In this document: piece by piece, positions 47,795 to 60,289 of the stretch | Position numbering within the stretch: the stretch's first letter is position 1 | How the letters are laid out: each line of letters opens with the position of its first letter | Position numbers and translations under genes: made by a program | Source: Adenanthera pavonina | Lineage: Eukaryota > Streptophyta > Magnoliopsida > Fabales > Fabaceae | Direction of reading: 5' to 3' | Assembly: GCA_026686845.1 (NCBI GenBank) | Contig: JAIVEN010000012.1 | Span: 28,336,501 to 28,400,500 of the forward strand | DNA: 64,000 nt | Notes under the pieces: generated by a model | What the model saw: the letters and a program-made list of their open reading frames with translations, nothing else | The model's database searches: none | What the model was told of the DNA's origin: nothing

Positions 47795-48332
47795 AGCACA
47801 AGGAGACCAATAAATGTGTCTATATTTCTCTTTAATCAACTTGCCACATGCTACATAATTAGCTACATTATTAATCACTACATGGACAATATTTGTTGGA
47901 CCAACCTACTCTATAACATAAAAAACAATAAATACAAAGTCGTTGCATCTTTCACCATATCAGAAGCCACAAATTTCACAAAAGCTATACTTTTAGTAAA
48001 ATAGACTAAAAAGTTAATCAACGTTCTTTGACTCGTGTCAGTCTAATCGTCAGCCATAAGTGTATAGCCATTACTTGGCCATTTAACTTGATGATTCTCA
48101 ATGAGTAATTGGTATTCCTTCTGCTAATCTCCCATCAAATTGACTCTCATATCATAAGTGGTAGGGGTTTTAAATCCAAGCCTAATGGCAGCAATTGCAT
48201 CCACAGCTTTTTCAAAGAAAGGAAATTTAATTGTATTGAATGGATGCAATTGATAAAAGTTCACTAAGCAATGGCCATCCTAGCATTATGATGGGCTTCT
48301 TTACTTGACAATACACTTTTGATGCTTGGTTG
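47795..48332 (-). pseudogene. hAT transposase, N-terminal half of the catalytic domain
   Basis: The minus strand from 48332 gives PSIKSVLSSKEAHHNARMAI, then HPFNTIKFPFFEKAVDAIAA, GFKTPTTYDMRVNLMGD, GYTLMADD, NFLVYFTKSI and finally VVINNVANYVACGKL with YWSPCAVH. These are the successive blocks of plant hAT transposases. They include the D of the SDGWTD-like motif (MADD) and the second D region (here VINNVANYV, normally TDNAANYV). The catalytic Asp of TDN is lost to Asn, and stops are present, so the protein is inactive. Confidence 0.9.
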
Positions 48333-48337
48333 GGAGG

Positions 48338-51300
48338 TGTCGCACCCGGAAAAATGCGACGAAAGGAAAAAGGAGAACAAATCTGGTTTTCGTGTGAAAA
48401 CTGACTTGTGAGGAGTCGCCACCAAAATTTTGAGGAAAATCTTGGGAAACCGCATGAAAGAGGAAAGGATGGTCTGCGTAACCATGGTTGGATTCGGGAG
48501 TCGATTGTGTGTGGGGAAGGTGTTAGGTACCCCACAACACCCGTTCCTGGGAACGGTTACCTTACATTGATTGTGTAAATTAATATGGCTTAAAAATATA
48601 TTTTGGTTTTCCTTTTATAAATCAAATGCGAGAAAATGGGTAGAGAAAAAAAAGAAATTAAGAAAGTTTGGAAAACAAAATAAAGAGAATAAATTAAATT
48701 AAGGATATTTAAGCAAAATGAGGAAAATGAATTGAGAAAATAAATTGGGAGAACATTTATTAAATTAAGAGAAAAAACACCAAATAAATCAGGAAATATT
48801 TATTTATTTACGAAGGCGGACTTCACCCAGGATCAGAGCCTGGGGCCTACGTACCCTGCGATGGGGATCAAAATCCACGTAGTTCGGTTCTAGAAATACG
48901 TGTCAGTTGGTTGATATATTTTTTTAATTTTATAATAAGAGAAAGTTAATGGAAAATAATTTAACTTTTGCAAACAAAAAAATTTTCTGGGATTGAGTTG
49001 GTGTGTTTTAATTTGCAAAAGACAATTTAATTCCGCTTAATTACTCTTATTTATTTTGTTTGAAAATATTTTTTCTTTTTTTTTGGATTTTTGAAATTGC
49101 TTTTATTTGATTTTTGACCCCGTTTATTTTATTTTATTTTTTTTCTTTAAGAAAACCATTTTATATATTTATTATTATTTTTATTATTTATTTATTTATT
49201 TTACTTTTGAAAATTTTCCTTTTACCAATCCACCTATTGCAGACTCTCAGCCATGCTCAATAGATCGGTTCCTTAACTACCTGCGGAAGTTCTAAACTTC
49301 GCAATATAAAGGTTTCATTATATTTTAAAATGCCATGTAATACCTTTATTAAATATCTAAAATAAACTTTTCACATTATTTTATTTTTGAAATATGGTTA
49401 TTTTAAAAAAAAATTGTTTAACTGATATACCTACGAGGATTCACAATAGCACGCGACAAACTCAGTCAACCTGAATCCCTGCGTGGGTTCAAAAAACCTC
49501 ACGTGGTGTGGTTATATGAGTAGATTAAAAATATTATTTATTTATTATATATGTTTTTTATTTTATTTATCTTTTTAAAAAAAATCACTAAATATTATTA
49601 TCTATTTAAAACGTTTCAAAACATCTAAAATATATATATAAATATATATATATATATATGACTAAAAGTTATTTGCAACTCACTTATCTAGATCATATGC
49701 CTGTGTGGACTCGCAGACCCACGCGGCAACATGATTAAATGATGTGCCTGCGTGGATTCAAAAAACCTCTTGTGGCATGATCACTAATTCAACAATTTAT
49801 TTATCTATTTATGAGTATATATATTTTCTGTTTTTTATTTTTATTTATTATTATTATTATTTTTTGTTATAGAAAAATAACTTTCAGTAAAAGGAAAAGC
49901 CATTGAGGCCTACCATATGCATACGCTTATAATGTACTCATGCACCCATGTGGGCTCACAATGTCAAGCCCATACGAAAGCTCCTCAACATGGTTCATGA
50001 GGCCCAACCCATAAGAATAATTGATCCACAAAACATTTCCCCACATCAAGCCCACCGGAACCGGTCAAAAGTCCATAATCTAAAAGGCCAGAGTCCCCCT
50101 GAGGTTTAATCCTCACAAACTAAAGCATAGCATCCCCCCCACTCAAAGCAGGACAAACTCAAACAACTTATTCAGGCAAGAGTTCATGGCAAAAACGCTA
50201 ATTGAGCCTCACCAAATTCCTCAGAGTCAGAGTACCAATAATCGCAAATTTGAGCAAAGTTTAAACAACAAACTAGGAATCTAGATGAAATTATGATCCA
50301 ATCAAGCAGTTTACGCATCAACTCAACACACGGAACACCATCTCGCGGGTTTACAGGCCCCTTTTCATGAAGACAAGTCCAGAAAATCAAACCTAAGCCA
50401 AAAGAAAGTAAAAATGAACTAACCCCAGTGTAGCCGGAGAAGGAAAACCAACCGTGCTCATTCCCCACTGCCTTCCTCTTCTCACGGCTTCCTCGAAAAT
50501 GACCTGGCTTTCTCAATTGATTACCTCTGCTTTTCACTTCTTCGCGGTGTCCAGACCTCTCCAGTTTTCACCTCGGGCTCACGGTTTCGGGTTCTCGGGC
50601 TCTCTCCTCTGCTCTCACAATCTCACGGTCCCTCGGTCTCAGTGATTCGGTCACCTCCAGATCCCCCCCGTTTCTTTTCTCTTCATCACTAGGTCCTCCG
50701 TTCTCTGGTTCCCCAGAAAATGCCCCGGCTTCCCTTCTCTCACGGCCCTCTCTGGTCCCCACGGTACGCAGATCCCTTTCTCCCTCCACTTCGCCCCCTT
50801 TTATAGAGTTCCCTGTGGTTGAATGGAGGAGAAATCCCAAGCGTGGTCCCCTTCTTTGTGTCTCTGCCTTGCTTTTCCTGTCTTCGTGGCTGCTTTCCCT
50901 GTTTTCACCGTCACTTCTAGTCCCCTCTGTTCCGTAATCTACCTTCGTGCCCAGACCCAGCGGCTCCCTCTGTTCTGCTCACCCATGCGAGACTCCTCTG
51001 GCTTTCCTTTCGTGTACGCCTTCCTCGTCTTTTCATGCTTGCGTGCTGCTCTCTCCCTGTCCATCTCTGCTTTCGCAGCCCATTCTGTTCTTTTCATGCT
51101 CGCGTAGGTCTCCTCCTTGCAGCTTTTTCCTCGCGGCCATGTCCCCTGCAGCTTTCTCTGTGCTTGTGTGTCTGGGACGCCTTCCTTCTGTAGCTGAGCC
51201 CTACTTAGGGCTCATGATGAAGTGTGCAGTAGGCTGAGGTGCTGGGCTTCAGCATTTCAAGCCCAGTACCTCTGAGCCCCGAAACACTTCCCTCTGAAAT

Positions 51301-51633
51301 TTTTTTTTTGCTGGATTTGTGATTGTGGCTTGAAATGCTGGGCCTTAGCATTTCAAGTCCAATATGGTTGGGCCTGAAGCATTCTCCTTCTTCGTCCTCT
51401 TTTTTATTTATTTATTTATTTATTTTTATGTTTTTTTTCTTCTTATTCACTTTTTTTTTCTTTTTTTTATTTATTTTTTGTTTCCTTTCTTTCCTTTTTA
51501 TAATTATTATTTTTTTTTGTGTTGTTTTTTTATTGGTTTTTATTTTATTTTATTTTATTATTTTTATTTATTATATATTTATTTTTATTTATTTTTTTTT
51601 TATAAAATGCCCGGACAAAATGAGGTGTTCACA
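48338..51633 (-). mobile_element. Solo LTR, family 3 (GGAGG target duplication) inside the hAT gene
   Basis: 3296 bp, starting TGTCGCACCCGG and ending GAGGTGTTCACA, flanked by GGAGG at 48333-48337 and 51634-51638. The start region resembles, in diverged form, the LTR at 51964 (GATTC-GGAGT-GATTG and AGGT-TTAG-ACCCCA words), so the two belong to related families. It includes a GC-rich, CpG-rich part (about 50440-51250) and a T-rich tract (51400-51600). After conceptual removal the hAT frame runs on without a shift. Confidence 0.92.
50799..50806 (-). promoter_or_regulatory. TATA box candidate of the family 3 LTR
   Basis: The minus strand reads CTATAAAAGGGGGCGAAG. This strong TATA context lies in the GC-rich part, about 830 bp from the LTR start on that strand. 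Transcription would start near 50775 and leave a long R-U5 region. Confidence 0.55.
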
Positions 51634-51638
51634 GGAGG

Positions 51639-51958
51639 CAGGAGATCTCCTTGGGGCAGAATAATTCTCAACTACCCTAATAGCTTTTCTCTTACCACGA
51701 GAATTGAGGACCTTCAAAATTGGATTGTAGCAATAGCTACTTCACATCCTTCTTCCTTACCATATTCTTCATAAATATCATCAAGCTTCTTTTTTAATTG
51801 CACTTCTTTTAAAGACTCTTTCATTCTATGATGGATATCATGAGAAACTTTCTTGCAAGAAGATATCTGATCAATAACACTAGCAAAATGTTGCTTCATT
51901 CTATTTATTCGTCCTTCTCCATAAACTGAAGGACAAAAAAGGCATGTATACATATTAG
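51639..51958 (-). pseudogene. hAT transposase, BED-type zinc finger part
   Basis: The minus strand from 51958 gives NMYTCLFCPSVYGEGRINRM, with the C-x2-C of the BED finger, followed by KQHFASVIDQISSCKKVSHD, whose His belongs to the finger. Next comes a Lys/Glu-rich helix, then NSRGKRKAIRVVENYSAPRR up to the family 3 LTR. BED fingers bind the transposon ends. The N-terminal codons lie 10 kb away at 62189-62376 because a retrotransposon is inserted at 51964. Confidence 0.9.
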
Positions 51959-51963
51959 TCTTT

Positions 51964-54081
51964 TGAAGCACCCAATTTTTATCCCAATAAAAAAAAACAG
52001 TAAAGTATAGTTGCCACCAAAATTCTTAAAAAGGAAATTTTGGAAAAAAATTTATTTTAAAAATATAGTCTATGAAACATAAAGGATTCAGGAGTTGATT
52101 GCGTTATAGGAAAGATATTAGACACCCCATAACACACGTTCATAAAAATGGTTACCTTAAACTGATTATACAAAATCAATGTGGCATTAAAATTATTTTG
52201 ATTACTTTCATAAAACAAGTATAGAAAATAAAAAAATAGATTTATTTACAAAGACGGACTAAACCTACAATATGAGTTTAGGGCCTATGTACCCTAATAT
52301 GGGGATCAAAATCTACGTAGTTTAAATATAAAAACTCATCATATTGGGTTTGTGTTCTTTTAAGAAAAATTATATGTATTTGTTATTTTTGAAAATTGAA
52401 TTATACGTATTATATATAAAAATTATTTAGCTATTTACTTATTACTTGTTAATAAATCCACGGAGAATCCCAAAATTTCATGTGTTCACTAACTGGTTTA
52501 TATATCTATGGAAGTTTCTAAAAACCTCACATAAAATAATTTGAAAATATATTATAAAATTATATTTAAATAAATATTTTTATTCAAAACTTTATCAAAT
52601 TTGAGAAAATATTTAAAAAATATTTTCCATAAAAAATGCATAATTTGATTTGTATACCAACGAAGGCACATCGCAACACGTAGTAAGTTTATTATCCAAA
52701 CATCCACATAGGTTCCAAAAACCCCATCAGGAAAAAATTTAAAAATATATATATTTAATGAGAAAATATCATATTCTCATAGTCGAATAAGGGAATAAGA
52801 ATAATGTAATCAATCACTTAAATAAAGCATATAAAAGTTACCTCTTTTAAAGCTATATGTGCCTTTTACCACAACTTTGAAAGATAAATATTTCAACTGA
52901 ATTCTATGGTCATGAAAGAGAAGAGGTAATTATCTAATATCTTAATCTTTGGAGGAAAAAAAAAAGAAAAGAAAGAAAGAAAACAAAACAAAAGAAAAGG
53001 AAAAAAAGAAAGAAAGAAAGAAAACAAAAGAAAAAAAAAGAAAATGAGAAGAAAAAAAAAGAAACGAGAAGGAAGAAAACAAAATAAAATAAAAAAATGA
53101 TAAAAAAGAAATTAAAAAAAATACTCATTACAAAGGTTAAGTCAGAAAGAATATCACAAAGTATTATTCCACTAATTTAGTTAACGTATGTGGCAAGTAT
53201 GGTCATAATCATATAGTCATACACCTTAACTTTAGAAACACAAATCATGATAAAATAGGATAAATCTTTCCATCATCAATGAGAATACGCTTCCATTCTT
53301 ATTATGAATATTCAAAGATATAAGTAATTTATTTCTAAAACTTCATCAAAATATCATACTTTGGGGTCCATAGAAACAAATTGAAGAAAAGAAAAGAAAA
53401 TAAAAATACACATTACAAGTATATCTCCACCTATTATAAGGTATTTATCGGTGTGAATAAGTTGTTTCATGGACCTCTCAAAACATCAAATTTGGGATCC
53501 GTGGAAATATTCAAGAGGAGAAGAAATAAAATCATATTGTAAAAAGGTTTTATCCATAAGAAAACCTCAACTATGCAATAAGATGGAATGAAGAATAATA
53601 GAAGAAATTTTCTACCTTAAGCTTTATCGAAAAAGAACCAACACTCACTCTCAATTTTTTCTTCACTCTCAAACCACCCTCACATACCCTTTCTCTTTCT
53701 CTCAATTTCTTCTTTTTCTTTGATCCTTGTTGATGTTTTTTTTTTCTCTTCTTGCCTCTATTTATATTACCTAAAAGTAAATCATCCAATTAATGCTCTA
53801 AAATCACAAAAATCTCTTTTATTATTTTTCTTTGATATTCACTTAAAATTGATTGATTTTCTTTCTTTTTTTTTATTATTAATTTGATATCAAATCTCAA
53901 TCCTTGATTTTTTTTATTTTTATTGCGTTTTTTTAGTTTTATGAAAATATCGAAAAGGAGAAAATCATAACTCCACAAGATATGACAATCTTGGGAGATG
54001 TTATTATTTTTTGATTATTTTATCTTAGGAAATTTTTTTATTTTCATATTTAAAAAAATGGTACAAAATGCGGTATTTACA
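51964..54081 (-). mobile_element. 3' LTR of the retrotransposon in hAT
   Basis: 2118 bp, from TGAAGCACCC to GCGGTATTTACA. It aligns with 60290-62188, including the purine tract (52951-53115 with 61065-61225) and the shared word CATCAAATTTGGGATCC. By eye the two LTRs differ at roughly one site in ten, which suggests an old insertion. Confidence 0.87.
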
Positions 54082-54097
54082 GTTGCCCCTCTTTACT
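54082..54097 (-). promoter_or_regulatory. Polypurine tract of the retrotransposon in hAT
   Basis: The minus strand reads AGTAAAGAGGGGCAAC directly before the LTR start TGTAAATAC. This sets the element's direction as minus. Confidence 0.7.
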
Positions 54098-54397
54098 TGT
54101 TTCTTAGGTGAGAAAGAGAAAATGTGTTTTGAAGGTCTCATATAAGGGACAAGTAAATAAAAGAACACGTATTTTGTTTGTCCATGCAATGCAAAGACTC
54201 CACTAGATTTAGCCTTAGTTTGTATTTAAATCTACCATGCATGCAATACAATGAGGCAACTAGATTTTCCCCTAACCTAACTAAGCAACAATGATCAACC
54301 TATATACCTGCCAATTTGGTCCATTCAATTCATTTTTTTTTAAGAAAAAGAGTCACTTGAGGCCTCACTTTGTTCCTTTTTCACCATGAGTGTTTGC

Positions 54398-57300
54398 TGT
54401 AACACCTTACTTTTCGACTCATTTTTCATGAATTAGACTCTTTTTTTTAATTGTGATTATACTTGATTCTAAGTTTGAATCACATGAGAATGAAAATCAG
54501 AATTTTCAAAATTTTTTATTACTGTTCATATGGTAGTTTTCACTTTACCGATTGAACATTTGAAAATTCATAACTAATTCTAGAAAAATCATTTCATAGT
54601 GATTCAAGTTAGTAAAAATAGATAGAAACCTTATACACATGATAAAAATATGAAACAGGGTATTCTATTGACCAATTTATACAGTTTATTTCTCAAATAT
54701 TTACTGTATATTTGGTCATTTTCTCTTCCCCAGGATTTTGGCTTTATATTGAAAAATTCATATCTCATTATATCCTGAGCCAAATCATACATTCTTTATA
54801 TCATTGGAAAGTCCTATGAGTCTAATTTCTAGAAAAATTTTTATTGTACATTTATTCAACTTGCACAGGGCATGGTGTTAACTTAAATCATAAAAGGTTA
54901 GAATTCTACTTTTGCTGGAATAATTTTGGGAAAACCTCCATATCTCCTATCACCAAATTAGTGGCATATGAAACTTAAAACATATTCCTTTCCATAAATA
55001 CAAACTAATGAATTTTTGGAGCTCTACACAATTTATATCATCTTTTTAATTTTTCAGTACCTAACTTTCAATTTTCAATTTTCCTAATCTTTCTCTGTTC
55101 TGAACCCTAATTTTGAAAAATCACTATAATTCATACATTTATCCAATTTAAGTGTTCTTTAGCTCTATGAAAAGCTTGTTCCGTCTAGTTTAAGAGCATG
55201 TATAACACTTATATAGGATGCTCTGTTTCAAATAGAGTTCCTTTACTTAAATCAATACTAGTCATCTCAAACAAACTTATTCCATAGCTTACATAATAAG
55301 CTTCACAACACATTTACATTGACATTTATTGCTCCAATTTTATGCATAATATCATAAAGGACTTAAAAGAATATATTCAGGGCATCATATAGGATTTACC
55401 CCTTTCATACAAACTTATACAAATTCCCAAAACATAACATTAAAACTTGCATAATAATATCATTCATCATTCTCTTCCTCTTTTTCCTTTAGCTCTTCTT
55501 GGATTCCTTGCATTGATTGGCCCTAAACATGGTAAGCATTTGGAAGAGATGAGATTCAAAGAATCTCAGTAGTTACTACTAATCAAGCAAATATACAATC
55601 ATATAATGCAAGCACACTTCATCAAGTCATCATTCAAATATTTAGAATCATTTATGCTTTAATATTTTATAGAAAATTGGAGAGAGTTTCCCCTTATATT
55701 TTGGAAATCCTAGGGTCATAAAACCCCCCAAATAACTCAGCCAATATCAACAAAACATCACATAACATCATTGCAAATATTTGGTATAACATGAAAACCA
55801 TTGCAACTATATAACTATATAATGCAAGATTAGGTTAGTAAACTACCTTTTAGCTTTTCAATCCTTTCCAAACTTTGCACACCTTTACACCTTTCCTTTG
55901 AACTTCTAACACTTCTTTGAGTCCTATAGTATCACAAAATGAGGCCATTAGCCACCAATTACACAACCTCATTCACAAAGTGTGCATACTTGGACTAAAA
56001 TTTTCACTTTACTTTCCTTTGAGTTTTTCTTATACAACATTCTTGTTCTTATATAATTTGGACCCAAGGAATCCATTTTTGGGGTTAAAATTATGAATTT
56101 CCTTTTCCTTTTCAAACCCTAAATAGGCAGAAAATTTCAGAAATTTGTAGAAAAATATCTACTCGATTAATTTGTAATCTAATGTCATATCCTTGTATCT
56201 TGAAGCATTTCTAAGCATTTCTATGGTTTGATTTCATCATAGCTCAACTTTCTCTCTCTTGGGTCACCATGGCTGAACTTTAAAGTGAGAGAAAAGAGGA
56301 AATATTCCATGGAAATACTCTTAAATACCAAAGTGCACAAGCTAGTAGTCATAGAACTTTACCTTGAACACTTGAGATCTTGGCCTTGCTTCTTGCTCTT
56401 CCTCTTCTCAATTTCTGTTTCGTGCTCTCCCTCCCTCTAACCCTCTGTTTCAGACGTGAATAGAGATGAAGATGAAGACTTAAAATGACTTAATCATAAA
56501 GGCACCTTTTTTTTTTTTTCCTTTTTTGACTTTTTGGCCTTTATTCTTATAAAAGCTTTTCAATTAATTCCTTTTGTGTCCAATCAGCACATTCAGACTT
56601 GTATACCCTCATTTTTGGCCAAAAATTGCTCAAATAATTTTTATGGACCAAAATACCCTTTACCAATTAAATTTACTTGTACCGATTACTATTTTTGCTA
56701 AAATTGTCATTATATTGGTACAAGATTATCCAAAGATATCTTTTGGACCAAAATCATTATCTTGACCCAAAATATATTTTAGCAAGGTCCATTCATTGTC
56801 CTTGAATTAATACTACATTTTCCTACAGTCTAAACTGACTTTTATCGGGTAAAATATTGATATTAAATCCTAATTATCCAATAAATATTATTTTGACCTT
56901 AATAAATCCCTTGCTATATTCCATTGGGCTTAGCTCATTGAAAGCTTCATTTTGACTATAATTTTTCATATTTCTAAAAATACCTTTGACCTGAGGTAAA
57001 TTTATAATTTTTGAAACACTTGGGTCATTAGCTGTAATTTTTTCCAAACTTCTTTCTCTTTTATCTATCATGGTCATTCTTAAGGGACTTAATTGTAAAT
57101 ATTCTTAATTCTTGAGGTTAAAATATAATTTTCTCATTTTTCCATTTAATCAGGAAAAATGACCTCTTTACCCTTCTTCACGCTTAGCGGTATCTCTCTA
57201 TTTTTCTCAATTACTCATACATTTTATAATGTCACATTTTTTCTTGAGGTTTAGATGTAATATTCACATTTTTCTTCAAATATGAAAAATGACCGTTTTG

Positions 57301-57715
57301 CCCTTGAACCGAGTTTAAAATATAATTATCCATTCTTTCGGGTACTTTCTTGTAATTTCACCCAAAGACCAATTTTTTATTATTTCCTTTTCACTATTCA
57401 ATTTAACTTTAAAATTGGTCTATCTCTCAACCTAGACCTCCCAGACATGCGATATTTATACCATTACGCTCAGTTTGGAGCAGCCTTTCATTCAAGTGGT
57501 ATATTGCATATTTTTTGGGGTGAGTTCTGGAATTAATTTCTGCTAAGTACCTTATGGAAAATTAATTCCAATTAAGAATCAAACATAACTCATTCTCAAA
57601 AATTAAATGAGAAATTAATTCCTTCTAAAGGCCGATTATATATAGCATTTTCGTCTCACTTCGTTTCTCATCTTTTATTCATTCTATAACATTCCATAAA
57701 AATAGAGATATTACA
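54398..57715 (-). mobile_element. Solo LTR, family 2 (TTTGC target duplication) nested in the retrotransposon
   Basis: 3318 bp, from TGTAACACCTTAC to GAGATATTACA, flanked by TTTGC at 54393-54397 and 57716-57720. Full-length relative of 44245-47789. On the minus strand a TATATATAA box lies about 75 bp inside the start (near 57640), as in the other copy. Confidence 0.93.
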
Positions 57716-57720
57716 TTTGC

Positions 57721-58869
57721 CACTAAAGCGAAGAGCCATAAGATCATTCAAGATCTGGCATCTAGCTATTTTGTCGTAAACTGTGGCACGTGTGAGTACC
57801 CAGTACATGGTGAACGAAAATAGCTAGTCAAGCAAAGTGCAATTTTTAATATTAAAAGGCATTCCCATTGGTCTTGCATGAACCATTTGCAGTCATAAGA
57901 AGTCTTCTCTTTCTCTCTCTCTATTTAAGATTAACCCTCTTGGTTATCAAATTTGACCCGAATTCAGAATTTGCTATCACTTTACCTAAGCCTGTGAGTC
58001 CTTAACATTACTAAATATTTTCTAATATCTCTAGTATGCCCAAATAAATTAGGAACTCAACTTCTTATTTATATGTCTTTAATTGTTTTAGAATTAAGTA
58101 GTAAGGATAGAACAATGCATACCCACCCAGAGCAACAAATAAATTCCACCTATTTGAACCATACTCTAGTGCAATAGAATCATTATGGATTTTCTTAGTT
58201 TCCCCATACATTTTATACTTCACTTTTATTGGGGACATTTTTCTTTTTTGGGCTGTTATGCGCTCTTTTGATGCACAGATCAAACATTGGTGATGCAGGG
58301 CCCCTAGTTACTCAAGCTTATATAACCCGTTACATCAAGATACTATTAGCACACTTATAGCTCATACTGCACCGTTTGACACAAAGGACAACACTTTTTG
58401 GTTAAACCTCCTGGTTACTAAACACAATTCGAGCCAGCGGAGTGGACATATATATAGATATATATACTTTGCATTTATTTTACTTTTAGGTTCTTCCAAC
58501 CTGATTCATTTCCTCAGGTTAAATTTTTATGGGTCCAAACAGGGAATTCTATTATAGCTCTAATATGAGTATATAAAATTTCACTCTCTTTTCCCTAACT
58601 CTTATAGATTTTTTGAGACATTGAGATCACTGAAATTAGCTTTGCCTCTCCTGACAAAGTCTTTTTCATACACACGGCCAAGAATCAAGCCTTGGACAGC
58701 ATACTTAAGGGACCCATTTATCTACCAACTGTGTTGAACCTTGTTGGTTAACTTCTATAGATTTGATTATGCTCATTTATGCTTAGGAGCCCTTGACTCA
58801 TTTTAGCACACTAAAATCAACTAGAATCTTCAACCATATAAAGGATCTCCACTTTATTTGACTAGTAGT
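57721..58869 (-). other. Internal region of the retrotransposon, no domain recognised
   Basis: Probably untranslated 3' part plus deleted pol. The 72-codon frame at 58065-58283 has no family signature. Includes a CT run at about 57910-57935 and an ATATAG run near 58450. Confidence 0.45.
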
Positions 58870-59655
58870 GATGGTATATTCTCTACGTCCTTTCTTGGTT
58901 GTTATTTTCTATATATTTTATTTTCAAATCCTCCATGAACGAGTATCGGTGGTTTTGTACTGTACTATCAACTAGGACAACAATGTGAGGCAATGGAAAA
59001 TCATCCTTAGGGCTAGCATTGTTTAAATCTCGATAATCAACACACATTCATATTTTTCCATCTTTCTTTGGGATGAGAATGATGTTTGCTATCCATTGAG
59101 GGTACTTAGTTACTTCTAAGAAACCCACCTCTAATTGCTTCATCAACTCTTCTCAAATTATTAGAGACATTTTTGTAGACACCTTTCTTAATTTATGCTT
59201 TTTCAGTGGGAACAAAGGGATCTATGAGCAGTGATCCCTGGATCAAGCCCAGGCATGTCTCTATAAGATCACACAAACATGTCCATATACTCCTTAAAAA
59301 GTTCAATCATTTGATCCCTTTCTAGATTATCAACTATTTTAAATTCCTTTTTGTCATCTTTAATTCCCATATTTATTATCTCAATTACTTCTTTGTGTGG
59401 GCACATTCTTTTTTCTTTTGAATCGAGGAGTTTTGTATATATTTGAATTAACTCTCCATCATTGGACTCATAATTATGCATATCAGAGGCAACACACAAA
59501 TTATTGTTTAGGGGCTCAGAAACCTCTGTGTTAGACAGCAGTTCTGAGGAAGTCAAATTCTTGAAGGATGAAAATGAATAATAAATAAATAAGAGAAAAA
59601 ATGGAAAGGAAAAGGGAAAAAATTGAATTTTATTCACATAATCATCTTTATTCAA
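58870..59655 (-). pseudogene. Reverse transcriptase start and linker of the retrotransposon, truncated
   Basis: The minus-strand stretch 59655-59269 ends KIVDNLERDQMIELFKEY and MDMFV, the linker before RT (elsewhere LLREYxDVFAWSY). It goes on in broken frames as SYRDMPGLDPGI, then TKYPQWIANIILIPKKDGKI with MCVDYRDLN and DDFPLPHI. These are RT blocks of Ty3-type elements. Just after the LVDST-like block the similarity stops near 58900. The YxDD box, RNase H and integrase are missing. Confidence 0.82.
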
Positions 59656-59937
59656 ATAAGAGTTTGCCCTAAAATCTAACTCCTAGGGGCATTAGATGAA
59701 ATGATAAGATAAAAAGAGGGACAACATAATCAAAATAAGTTACTCAAAAGTAATTATATCCGAAGCATTCTCAAATTCAAATTCCCAATTTGCCAATGCT
59801 TCTCCTGAGCTATTAATTGAGATCCAAGCATCAGTTTTGTTAATACTAGGAGAAACCATTGCAACTGTTGACTGATTGATAACCTCAGCAGAAGATAGGA
59901 ATGTTTTTGTGATGTGAGGGATTTCTTGCTCTTTAGC

Positions 59938-60156
59938 TCATTTCTTCTTAGTCAACATAGCTTGCTTTTTCATCTGTACTTCTATAGAAGGCTCATATCC
60001 TAACCCTTGTTGTTTATGGTTTTGCAGTATATTGATTAGGCATTTGATACCTTGCAGTTGTGCACCTAAACCTTTGCCTTGTTCAAACCCATTTCTCTCC
60101 ATTATCTTGGTTATAATGAAGTTAATATTCTTATTACTACACCTAGGCTTTTCCAC
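59938..60156 (-). pseudogene. G-patch segment of the retrotransposon polyprotein
   Basis: The minus strand reads IMERNGFEQGKGLGAQLQGI followed by KQQGLGYEPS. The spaced glycines and the terminal GLGY are the pattern of G-patch domains found downstream of the protease in some plant Ty3-type polyproteins. G-patches bind RNA or helicases. The role in the element is not established. The segment is open over 72 codons. Confidence 0.72.
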
Positions 60157-60289
60157 TTCTAGGCTTTAAAATGTTATTCCTTTGTCCTACTCAGCAACTT
60201 CTATGTATAGAAGAAAGCTTGGCTTGCTCACCAAATATCCTCTTCCCCTCTTATTGTGACAATTCTCTCATCATGGATAAACTTAACTT

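Noticed and set aside
50184..51237. Several overlapping reading frames in the GC-rich part of the family 3 LTR
   Set aside because: They are open only because the region is GC-rich, have no recognisable domains and lie in an LTR.
51323..51774. Phe-rich reading frames resembling membrane proteins
   Set aside because: These are translations of a T-rich tract in the LTR. The same holds for 52934-53128 and 61009-61272 in purine tracts read on the other strand.
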